NCBI RefSeq assembly: GCF_016900655.1
Contig: NZ_JACJKH010000003.1
Span: forward strand, 121,687 to 185,686
Source: Drancourtella massiliensis
Lineage (GTDB): Bacteria; Bacillota; Clostridia; Lachnospirales; Lachnospiraceae
Length of the DNA: 64,000 nt
Direction: 5' to 3'
The position numbers and the translations under genes are program-made. Every line of letters begins with the position of its first letter. Position 1 is the stretch's first letter. Under the pieces are notes generated by a model. It saw only the letters and a program-made list of their open reading frames with translations, did no database searches and was not told the DNA's origin. This document shows, piece by piece, positions 57,528-64,000 of this stretch.

Positions 57528-58925
57528 ATGGAAGAAAAAAAGTATTTAAAATGGTATAACAAAATTGGATATGGTTCAGGTGATATCGCAGGTAATGTAG
57601 TCTATGCATTCCTGACATCTTTTATGATGGTCTATCTGACAGACTCAGTAGGACTTGCTGCTGGTGTCGTAGGTACCCTGATTGCCGTATCAAAATTAAT
57701 TGATGGTTTTACAGATATATTCTTTGGATCAATGATCGACAAAACACACAGCAAAATGGGAAAAGCAAAGCCTTGGATGTTATATGGCTATATTGGATGT
57801 GCCATTACATTAGTCTGCTGTTTTGCAGTACCAGTCAGCTGGGGAACAACCGCTAAATATGCATGGTTCTTTATTTCTTATACACTGTTAAATGGTGTGT
57901 TTTATACAGCTAATAATATTGCATATTCAGCACTTACATCACTCATCACAAAGAACAGCAAAGAACGTGTGCAGATGGGATCTTACCGTTTCATTTTTGC
58001 ATTTTTAACAAGCCTTCTGATTCAGGCAATTACAGTTGGATTTGTAGATAAGTGTGGTGGAGATGCAGCTGCATGGAGAACTGTAGCAATTATTTATGCA
58101 ATTATTGGTCTTATTGTAAATACAATTTCTGCTCTTTCTGTTAAAGAACTTCCAGAAGAGGAACTTAACGAAGGGGAAGTAAAAAATGAGGATGAGAAGT
58201 ACGGAATGGTACAGGCATTTAAGCTTCTTATCAAAAACAAATATTACATGATGATCTGTGGAACTTACATTTTACAGCAGTTATACAGTGCCATGATTGG
58301 AGCCGGTATTTATTACATGACATGGGTACTGAAAAACAAAAACTTGTTCGGACAGTTTGCATGGGCAGTTAATATTCCACTGATCATTGCTTTGATTTTC
58401 ACACCAACTTTAGTTGGTAAGTGGAAAGGTATGTACAAACTGAACTTAAGAGGTTATATCTTAGCAGTTATCGGTAGAGCACTTGTTGTTGTTGCCGGAT
58501 ATATGGGTAGCGTTCCGCTGATGATGGCATTTACGGCTCTTGCAGCATTAGGACAGGGACCATGGCAGGGAGATATGAATGCGGTTATCGCATCCTGCTC
58601 TGAATACACTTATCTTACACAGGGAAAGAGAATTGACGGAACTATGTACTCTTGTACGTCTCTTGGTGTAAAGATCGGTGGAGGTATTGGAACGGCTGTT
58701 GTTGGATGGATGCTTGATTTCAGTGGTTACGTTGGAACAAATGCAACTCAGCCACAGTCCGCACTTGATATGATGCAGTTTATGTATCTGTGGCTTCCAT
58801 TAATCTTTGATGTATTGATTATGTTTGTACTTTCAAGAATGAATGTAGAAGGTGCAAATAAGAAGCTGAAAGCAGAAAAAGGAATCACTGCAGATGAAGT
58901 AACAGATGCATCAGACATGGAGTAA
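57528..58925 (+). CDS. GPH family sugar:cation symporter (lactose/melibiose type)
   Basis: The 465-aa membrane protein starts with IGYGSGDIAGNVVYAFLTSFMMVYLTDSVG and VSKLIDGFTDIFFGSMIDKTHSKMGKAKPWMLYGY, the hallmark of the MelB/LacS transporter family. It has about twelve membrane segments. Position next to lacZ points to lactose or galactoside uptake. The 170-bp gap upstream (57358-57527) carries no gene and may hold a second promoter. Confidence 0.9.
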   Translation: MEEKKYLKWYNKIGYGSGDIAGNVVYAFLTSFMMVYLTDSVGLAAGVVGTLIAVSKLIDGFTDIFFGSMIDKTHSKMGKAKPWMLYGYIGCAITLVCCFAVPVSWGTTAKYAWFFISYTLLNGVFYTANNIAYSALTSLITKNSKERVQMGSYRFIFAFLTSLLIQAITVGFVDKCGGDAAAWRTVAIIYAIIGLIVNTISALSVKELPEEELNEGEVKNEDEKYGMVQAFKLLIKNKYYMMICGTYILQQLYSAMIGAGIYYMTWVLKNKNLFGQFAWAVNIPLIIALIFTPTLVGKWKGMYKLNLRGYILAVIGRALVVVAGYMGSVPLMMAFTALAALGQGPWQGDMNAVIASCSEYTYLTQGKRIDGTMYSCTSLGVKIGGGIGTAVVGWMLDFSGYVGTNATQPQSALDMMQFMYLWLPLIFDVLIMFVLSRMNVEGANKKLKAEKGITADEVTDASDME

Positions 58926-58936
58926 AATTTGAAGGG

Positions 58937-58978
58937 AAAAGCATTGTCTGATTGAATCTTCAATTAGACAATGCTTTT
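58937..58978 (+). terminator. Terminator after the symporter gene
   Basis: AAAAGCATTGTCT (58937-58949) and AGACAATGCTTTT (58966-58978) are perfect complements with T-rich ending. Confidence 0.85.
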
Positions 58979-59094
58979 ACATATTATGAAACAATGAAAC
59001 AGGCAAAAGAGCGGGGGACAGTATTTTGAATATAGAAGAAGCAATTGGAATGCTTAACGGGAAAGCTGCATTCAAAAGATTTATTGAAAGTTTA

Positions 59095-59129
59095 TAAAAA
59101 AAGGACCACTTCATTTTTGTGAAATGGTC
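59095..59129 (-). terminator. Terminator of the small minus-strand ORF
   Basis: GGACCACTTCA (59103-59113) and GTGAAATGGTC (59119-59129) fold with a 5-nt loop. On the minus strand the stem is followed by T8 (59102 down to 59095). A further complementary block (TTTTCACAAAA, GTCCTTTT) lies at 59146-59168. The gap 58979-59094 has only a 23-codon coding-like remnant. Confidence 0.7.
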
Positions 59130-59173
59130 TTAAGAAAAAATATTCAGTTTTCACAAAATAGTCCTTTTAGTAT

Positions 59174-59251
59174 TTATACATGATATGGATGCTCAAAATA
59201 GTCAGCGTAGAATACTAAAAGGTCGTTCAGATATTTTTTAAGATTGCTCAT
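59174..59251 (-). CDS. Small protein, 25 aa, unrecognised
   Basis: The ATG at 59251 has a perfect AAAGGAGG ribosome binding site 8 nt away, and a TATAAT -10 box lies upstream at 59284-59289 (minus strand). The 25-aa product is MSNLKKYLNDLLVFYADYFE plus a short tail. A terminator follows at once. It is divergent from the AraC-type gene at 59361. It may be a functional small protein, or the N-terminal remnant of a larger helical protein; the first residues resemble the first helix of ferritin-like Dps proteins only weakly. Confidence 0.5.
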   Translation of the reverse strand: MSNLKKYLNDLLVFYADYFEHPYHV

Positions 59252-59360
59252 TTGCGATTCCTCCTTTCCTTGTTTACAAGTTGATTATAGGATAGATGAA
59301 AAAGGATTGCTTGCCAAATCGAAAGAAGATATAGACAAATGTTGCAAAGGGGAGTATTTC

Positions 59361-60161
59361 ATGCAGTTAAAATATGTTGACACAAAAGAGGAGATCATAG
59401 CAGTAAATAAAAAGTCAAAACATATTGAACCACATCTTCATAATGCACTGGAGATTGTTTGTGTAACAAGTGGAACATTAGAGCTTGGTGTCGGACAGGA
59501 ACTTTACCATATGGAAAAAGGAGATATAGGCTTTGTATTTCCGGATATTATTCATCACTATCAGGTACTGACACCCGGTGTAAATAAAGCGACTTATCTG
59601 ATCGCATCGCCCTTTACGATTGGTAAATTTGCAGATATCATGCAGTCCATGGCTCCTGAATATCCAGTTATCAAAGCGGAAAAGGTTGAGCCGGAGGTAT
59701 ATAGGGTTATCAATGCGATCTTAGAGACAGAACAGTCGGATATTACAGTCGCACAGGCTTATCTTCAAATTGTGTTGGCACGCTGCATAGGAAAACTGAA
59801 TCTGGTAGAGAAGAGCCATGTGGGGAGCAATGACCTTATTTACCAGACGGTTTCCTATATATCAGCAAATTTCAAAAAGAAGCTTTCACTGGAAGAGATG
59901 GCGAAAGACTTTGGAGTAAGCAAATATGTCTTATCCAGACTCTTTTCCAAAACATTTCATAGGAATTTCAACCAGTATCTTAACGATGCAAGGCTCAACT
60001 ACGCATGTCATCGTTTGGAAAATACGAGTGATTCTATTACAAATATTTGCCTGGATAGTGGCTTTGAAAGTCAGAGAACATTTAACCGGGTATTTAAGGA
60101 AAGATATAAAATATCGCCTAGTGACTATCGGAGTACATGTGTAAAAGATATATTGTCATAA
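59361..60161 (+). CDS. AraC family regulator (second of the lactose cassette)
   Basis: The start at 59361 follows AAGGGGAG. The 266-aa product has a cupin domain (SKHIEPHLHNALEIVCVTSGTLELGVGQELYHMEKGDIGFVFPDIIHHYQV) and a double HTH (LSLEEMAKDFGVSKYVLSRLFSKTFHRNFNQYLNDARLNYA, then CLDSGFESQRTFNRVFKERYKISPSDYR). It lies 435 bp downstream of the symporter. It may control the same lactose genes or the small divergent ORF. Confidence 0.9.
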   Translation: MQLKYVDTKEEIIAVNKKSKHIEPHLHNALEIVCVTSGTLELGVGQELYHMEKGDIGFVFPDIIHHYQVLTPGVNKATYLIASPFTIGKFADIMQSMAPEYPVIKAEKVEPEVYRVINAILETEQSDITVAQAYLQIVLARCIGKLNLVEKSHVGSNDLIYQTVSYISANFKKKLSLEEMAKDFGVSKYVLSRLFSKTFHRNFNQYLNDARLNYACHRLENTSDSITNICLDSGFESQRTFNRVFKERYKISPSDYRSTCVKDILS

Positions 60162-60317
60162 AAGGTTCTGCTGATAGAATAATTTACTTTGATTTCACGC
60201 CGTTATGTATTTGATTTTATGTGCGTATGATACGATATTACAATGGTCGTAGAAAATAGATTTTTCAGAAGTAAAAGAACAAGGCGTACTCTAAAGAAAA
60301 AGAAAGGCAGGGCATAT

Positions 60318-60455
60318 ATGAATATGGGAAATTCCATAATTGATTTTAACGAGAAAAAAAGGTTTATCTGCGATATGGATGGTGTGATTTATCATGGCAA
60401 TCAGATATTGCCAGGTGTTCCAGAATTCATTCAGTGGTTACATGATGAAAAATAG
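60318..60455 (+). pseudogene. Truncated HAD-IIA hydrolase (NagD-like) N-terminus
   Basis: The frame from 60318 reads NSIIDFNEKKRFICDMDGVIYHGNQILPGVPEFIQWLHDEK and then hits TAG. DMDGVIYHG is the catalytic HAD motif I of the NagD/phosphoglycolate phosphatase type, normally about 260 aa. Only 45 codons remain before the right end of unit II. The gap 60456-60561 carries a small GCCC/GGGC hairpin and no gene. Confidence 0.8.
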
Positions 60456-60561
60456 GAACATAGGTGATATTTTATGCCTATCGCCCTGAAAACGGGCTTT
60501 TATTGCGTAACATTCAAAAATAGGGTGTCAATCTGCAAGAATTTGCTATAATAAAGGCGTG

Positions 60562-60692
60562 GCAACATTTTGGCAACAGAAAATCAGTAAACCAAAATAA
60601 CTGATGTAATAGAAGTAAATATCGGCATGAATCCACACAAAACCTAAACAAATATAGTTAATAACATCGGGAAACACGCCGAGTTTGAGTGA
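60562..60692 (+). other. Right attachment region B (end of unit II)
   Basis: Repeats GGCAACATTT and TGGCAACAG (60562-60579) precede GAGTTTGAGTGA (60681-60692), which reads Glu-Phe-Glu-stop. The 130 bp are clearly similar to region A at 49684-49816, showing that units I and II are related elements integrated in tandem. Confidence 0.75.
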
Positions 60693-60780
60693 GAAAAAGT
60701 CAGGAAGTTAAGAATATACAGAGGTTATAGTCGATATGGGCTAAAGAAGAAATAGTATTAAACTATTCTACAACTCATTA

Positions 60781-60809
60781 TTGACACGTAACGACGAAGA
60801 CGTTACAAT
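60781..60809 (+). promoter_or_regulatory. Promoter and operator of the RelB/RelE-like module
   Basis: TTGACA (60781-60786), 17 bp, TACAAT (60804-60809). Between and overlapping them is an inverted repeat GTAACG-N7-CGTTAC (60788-60806), ideally placed for repression by the antitoxin or toxin-antitoxin complex. Confidence 0.8.
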
Positions 60810-60833
60810 TAAAGCATAAACGGAGGTGACATT

Positions 60834-61139
60834 ATGGAGAAATCAGCAACACTTAATCTACGGATTAATCCCACATTAAAATCAGAGGCAGAGACAGTTC
60901 TTTCGCGTCTGGGCATACCAATGTCAACGGCTGTCGATATGTTCCTGAATCAAGTAGTTTTAGTTGGAGGGATTCCGTTTTCCGTTACGCTTCCAAAGGC
61001 ACCGGCAGATATAGATGCCTCTCAGATGACAGATGCGGCTCTTCATGCGAAGCTTCAGAAAGGTTATGATGATTACAGAGCCGGAAGGACAGAGAACGCT
61101 GCAGAAGCATTCAAAAAGTTTAGGGAGACTCATAGGTGA
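60834..61139 (+). CDS. RelB/DinJ family antitoxin
   Basis: The 101-aa product has the ribbon-helix-helix N-terminus of DinJ-type antitoxins (TLNLRINPTLKSEAETVLSRLGIPMSTAVDMFLNQVVLVGGIPF). The C-terminus is charged. CGGAGG precedes the ATG. It is followed immediately by a RelE/ParE-type toxin gene. Confidence 0.92.
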   Translation: MEKSATLNLRINPTLKSEAETVLSRLGIPMSTAVDMFLNQVVLVGGIPFSVTLPKAPADIDASQMTDAALHAKLQKGYDDYRAGRTENAAEAFKKFRETHR

Positions 61140-61477
61140 TGGGGAAACGGATTGTAGAAATTACCCAGACAGCTCTTGACGATATGGAAGGGATCTATGA
61201 TTATATAGCAGATGTTCTTTTGGCAGCGGAGAATGCTATGGGTCAATATAATCGTATTGCAGATGCAATTCTCACTTTGGAAAGTAATCCTGAGAGATGT
61301 CCGGTTTTCGAGGTAGAGCCGGAACGATCTTGGAGAATGCGCAGAATGGTAATTGATAATTATCTTGTCTGTTACATTGTAGATCCGGATAAAGTGACAG
61401 TCACAGATGTGTTATACGGAACTTCAAATGTGCATGCAAGACTGAAAGCAAGACATAAGGCAGACCCAGACATTTAA
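61139..61477 (+). CDS. RelE/ParE-type toxin
   Basis: The ATG at 61139 coincides with the last base of the antitoxin stop. The 112-aa protein reads RIVEITQTALDDMEGIYDYIADVL and later RMRRMVIDNYLVCYIVDPDKVTVTDVLYGTSNVHARLK, the RelE/ParE fold. With the antitoxin it is the only cargo of unit III. Confidence 0.9.
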   Translation: MGKRIVEITQTALDDMEGIYDYIADVLLAAENAMGQYNRIADAILTLESNPERCPVFEVEPERSWRMRRMVIDNYLVCYIVDPDKVTVTDVLYGTSNVHARLKARHKADPDI

Positions 61478-61484
61478 GTGAGCA

Positions 61485-61630
61485 TGATAACATCATCATG
61501 ATAACGAATTGATAACACTAGCAGAGACAGACCATAGAAACATGACAGTTGGAAACAAATAAAATCAAATAGAACCAAATATTCTATACAAAACTGTATA
61601 GAATTAGATTTGGTTTACGAGTTTGAATAA
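61485..61630 (+). other. Right attachment region C (end of unit III)
   Basis: Three copies of TGATAAC (61485, 61499, 61510) precede GAGTTTGAATAA (61619-61630), again Glu-Phe-Glu-stop, with a different stop codon. An imperfect hairpin (AACCAAAT/ATTTGGTT, about 61573-61616) lies before it. Spacing from repeats to site (103-134 bp) is similar to regions A and B. Overall similarity to A and B is low. Confidence 0.6.
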
Positions 61631-61635
61631 TTAGT

Positions 61636-61684
61636 AAATCCCAAGAATCCTTGTAAAATGGGTGTTCTTGGGATTTCTTTTTTG
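61636..61684 (+). terminator. Terminator just after site C, probably the original guaA terminator
   Basis: AAATCCCAAGAA (61636-61647) pairs with TTCTTGGGATTT (61665-61676), followed by CTTTTTTTG. It lies 6 bp after the stop codon in site C, where a guaA terminator would be if the elements were removed. The rest up to 61824 shows no gene. Confidence 0.8.
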
Positions 61685-61824
61685 CTGTGATGTTAGGGTG
61701 ATGTTAATGGTGCTTCAGCTAAAGTACAGAATGCGGTCATAAAAATAGTATTTCTTCTGATGATATTTACGAATCAGAAGAAGATTTTAGAAATTATAAG
61801 AATTAGTTAAATGGAGGATTTGCT

Positions 61825-62031
61825 ATGCCAATATGCAAATTTTGTGGAGAAGAATTTGAACTTTCTGATGCAAGAAGACGAATCGGTCGTTCTTATGGGG
61901 CTGGAATATATAATGAATACTATCCAAACGGTGATGTTTGTGAGAGTTGTGCGGTTGAAGAAATTAGTTGCGATTATGCGACTGGTGCTGAGATAAAAGA
62001 GCTGATGGGAACGTCTTGGGATGACGACTAA
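61825..62031 (+). CDS. Small zinc-ribbon-like protein, 68 aa
   Basis: GGAGG lies before the ATG at 61825. The protein has CKFCGEEF at the N-terminus and CESCAVEEISC in the middle, a four-cysteine zinc ribbon pattern, then a GAEIKELMG tail. Unknown role; similar tiny proteins occur in Lachnospiraceae. A competing frame at 61811 is a shadow. Confidence 0.75.
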   Translation: MPICKFCGEEFELSDARRRIGRSYGAGIYNEYYPNGDVCESCAVEEISCDYATGAEIKELMGTSWDDD

Positions 62032-62266
62032 TTGTTTTCAAAAAGGTACGGTAAAGTCCCTATAAATCCTGGCTTATTGGATAGAATTACATGGTGTTAG
62101 CACCATGTAGATAGGGCGATTAAGGAGAAATATTCGTGATACCCGTATGATACCTGTTTGGTCGGAAACCATGGATAATGAGTAAAATAAGGATATTACG
62201 AATATAAAAACCCATAAAAGTCAACTTGGCATTTAACAATTATGTTATATGTTGGTGGCGAATAGT

Positions 62267-62318
62267 AAACAGAGAGCCGGGAAGACGCATAAACAGCGGA
62301 CTTTCCGGCTCTCTGTTT
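62267..62318 (-). terminator. Hairpin after the MFS transporter gene
   Basis: AAACAGAGAGCCGG (62267-62280) and CCGGCTCTCTGTTT (62305-62318) are perfect complements, 55 bp past the stop of the minus-strand MFS gene. The T tract is short. The rest of the gap 62032-62372 shows no gene. Confidence 0.65.
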
Positions 62319-62372
62319 GTCTGAGTTTGTTAAATTTATTTTCCCGACAAATGGAGGATGCAGTCGTTTTAT

Positions 62373-63647
62373 TCAGGCGCGTGCTTCCTCTGTTTGGGGA
62401 TCCTGAATGTGGCCGATGACCAACATCGCCAGAATGAACAGCGCGATGGTAAATATAAAGGGCAGACGGCGGTCCAGGCTGGAAAGCCATCCGGCCAGGT
62501 AGCCGAACGGAGAGGAGAGTGCAATGGTTGAGGCCATGATCAGAGCGTTCAGGCGCGCGCGCTCCTGTGCGTTGATGCTGAGCTGGAGCAGTGCATCCTT
62601 GCGCGGATTCACCAATGCGGCGGCAACGGCAGCAGTGAATACGTAGACAAGAACAGGCACCAAACTGTTGACAGGAGAGAGAATCAACACCAGAGCAGCT
62701 GCACAGTACAGAACGAGCCCGGTCCACAGCGGAACCTTGAATTTTGCAACGCTCATACGGTGTTGGATACCGACCATAAAGACAAGCATGACGGCAGCGT
62801 TTAAAATCGGAAACACGGCCAGGTAGTTTTCAGAAAGCCCGAGCCTTTGGGTTACATACAGCCCGAAAAAGTTGGTGTTTACCATATTGCTGATATACAG
62901 CAGGACCGAAACGGCAACGGCCTTCAGAGCGCCCTTGTCCTTCAGAAGGTAAGGAATCAGTTGCCGATATTCGCCGAGCATTTGGAAAACGGAAACACCC
63001 TTGGTTTCGGCACGTCGGATTTTCCCCTGCTTTGTTTCCCTGCAGAATTTCAAGGTGATGAGCATTTTGATGATCATCGACACGGTGAAAAGCAGATACA
63101 GAACACGCACAACCGGTACTACCGAATAGGCATTGACAAACAAGCCGGAAAGCGGTGCAAAGAAGATGGACACCAGACCGCCGATGCTCACCCAGGTGTA
63201 GATATTGACAAGGTCTTTTGAGCGTGCGTCCTCGATCAGCAGACAGTACCACGCGGTCTGGTTGATCTGCTCAAAACAGTTCAGGACGGCAGCGAGTAAA
63301 AACAGCCAGAAGTTGTCGGATATAGCCCATACGAGACAAGCCAGTGCCCAACCAAAGAAGTCGCCCATCATGGTGGTGAATTTTCTACCGACTTTATCGG
63401 TCAGGATGCCACCGGAAAATGAGAAAAACACTTGAAACACCATGGCGATGGATAGAATCAGACCGATCTGCACGTCTGTGATGCCCTGGGTGTACATGTA
63501 CAGCGTGGCAAACGGTGCGATCAGATTGTAAGGAATGCCCCATAAGGGCTCGATCAATGCCAGTGTGCGCGGGTTTCCAGGATTATTTTCCAAGACCTGA
63601 ACCAATGGGTGTTCCCTGAGTTTTTCCAGTTTTGCTTTCAGATTCAT
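62373..63647 (-). CDS. MFS transporter, 424 aa
   Basis: A twelve-segment membrane protein: EPLWGIPYNLIAPFATLYMYTQGITDVQIGLILSIAM, then GGILTDKVGRKFTTMMGDFFGWALACLVW (the MFS loop 2-3 motif DKVGRK). Near the C-terminus is NPRKDALLQLSINAQERARLNALIMAS. The substrate is unknown. The start is the ATG at 63647 after GGGGAGAA. Confidence 0.9.
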   Translation of the reverse strand: MNLKAKLEKLREHPLVQVLENNPGNPRTLALIEPLWGIPYNLIAPFATLYMYTQGITDVQIGLILSIAMVFQVFFSFSGGILTDKVGRKFTTMMGDFFGWALACLVWAISDNFWLFLLAAVLNCFEQINQTAWYCLLIEDARSKDLVNIYTWVSIGGLVSIFFAPLSGLFVNAYSVVPVVRVLYLLFTVSMIIKMLITLKFCRETKQGKIRRAETKGVSVFQMLGEYRQLIPYLLKDKGALKAVAVSVLLYISNMVNTNFFGLYVTQRLGLSENYLAVFPILNAAVMLVFMVGIQHRMSVAKFKVPLWTGLVLYCAAALVLILSPVNSLVPVLVYVFTAAVAAALVNPRKDALLQLSINAQERARLNALIMASTIALSSPFGYLAGWLSSLDRRLPFIFTIALFILAMLVIGHIQDPQTEEARA

Positions 63648-63976
63648 ATATATTCTCCCCGTATTCTCTCAATTTCCTCCCCATTCTATCATATCGTTCT
63701 GAAATCGAAAATAGGATTCAAGTTTTTTTCGGTAAATGAAGGGAGGGAAGATTCGAGAATATGCAATTTGAGAAGGAATAGAACATGAATAAAGAATGGT
63801 GTAAACTTAATAAAACAATGTAGTTCTTCAGAGCTTAAGGTGTTGATTGCTGCAAGTTCTGCTTGACTGTAAACCCTGTTTATAGTTTACTAAAACTTCC
63901 CACACCAATACGGTGTGTTGAACCTTGAAAATTCAATATTTCAGCCAATAAAAAAGGCATAAACCTGTCCCGTTTG

Positions 63977-63985
63977 GTATAATGG
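63977..63985 (+). promoter_or_regulatory. Extended -10 promoter at the right edge
   Basis: TGGTATAAT is an extended -10 (TGnTATAAT) pointing to a gene beyond the window. The gap 63648-64000 otherwise has small hairpins (GTAAAC/GTTTAC at 63869-63890; CACACC/GGTGTG at 63901-63917) and no gene. This may be the start of another unit or insertion sequence. Confidence 0.45.
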
Positions 63986-64000
63986 AATTGACGAAAAACC

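Noticed and set aside
59023..59096. 23-codon frame after the symporter terminator
   Set aside because: It starts with TTG, lacks a convincing ribosome binding site and ends quickly; probably a coding remnant.
63830..64000. Insertion sequence end at the right edge
   Set aside because: Small hairpins and an extended -10 are visible, but no transposase or terminal repeat pair can be confirmed within the window.

Overview
The window looks like a chromosomal segment from a spore-forming gut Firmicute of the Lachnospiraceae type. Reasons: a spoIIID gene at 18248, AGGAGG-type ribosome binding sites and TTGACA/TATAAT promoters, clostridial family content (VanRS-like pair, YgbA/YbaN/ABC operon, Crp-like regulator inside a nucleoside operon), and mobile elements typical of that family. 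No rRNA, tRNA or CRISPR array was seen.

Layout. (1) 1-6329, minus strand: a CorC/hemolysin-type membrane protein behind a long structured leader, then a compact operon (YbaN, YgbA, two CydDC-like half-size ABC exporters). Next comes a long palindromic REP-like element and an HTH regulator. A shared GGWTAG-N6-CTAACY motif lies at both the regulator and operon promoters. (2) 6430-14137: small and accessory genes, including two metallophosphoesterases, a pRiA4b-like/SEC-C protein, a MerR regulator and a lipoprotein. (3) 14138-20117: a defence-like patch with a dead AAA_14 ATPase fragment, an OLD-like ATPase coupled to a small protein, a Phd/ParE-type toxin-antitoxin pair, and a second AAA ATPase followed by the stub of a lost partner. 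Housekeeping genes lie between them (YkgJ, ThpR, SpoIIID). (4) 20110-23956: a PfkB kinase, a C39-like peptidase and a VanRS-like two-component system. (5) 24250-36736: a 13-gene nucleoside salvage operon (udp, cdd, deoB, BMP lipoprotein, ABC ATPase, two permeases, guanine deaminase, Crp-like regulator, PNP, adenosine deaminase, deoC, YgjV-GNAT). It imports nucleosides, deaminates and phosphorolyses them, and feeds pentose phosphates to glycolysis. (6) 36931-39064: a YbaK deacylase and guaA.

(7) 39065-61630: the 3' end of guaA is an integration hotspot. Three further sites (49805, 60681, 61619) each carry a 12-bp copy of the guaA end coding Glu-Phe-Glu-stop, with different synonymous codons and a different stop codon at each copy. 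Each follows a cluster of short direct repeats by about 110-135 bp. This divides the region into three tandem integrated units. Unit I (39065-49816) has an intact integrase, excisionase-like protein, replication-type ATPase and MobV relaxase. It carries an AT-rich two-gene cargo with its own promoter: an 890-aa metallophosphoesterase with N-terminal DUF4116-like repeats, and a 586-aa protein with a C-terminal HEPN-like RxxxxH motif. This pair is the best candidate for an undescribed system, plausibly anti-phage or abortive. Unit II (49817-60692) has lost its integration genes to an IS21-family remnant but keeps a lactose cassette (AraC, LacZ, GPH symporter, AraC). Unit III (60693-61630) is reduced to a RelB/RelE-like toxin-antitoxin pair.

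(8) 61631-64000: an intact terminator that may be the original guaA terminator, a small Cys-rich protein, and an MFS transporter on the minus strand.
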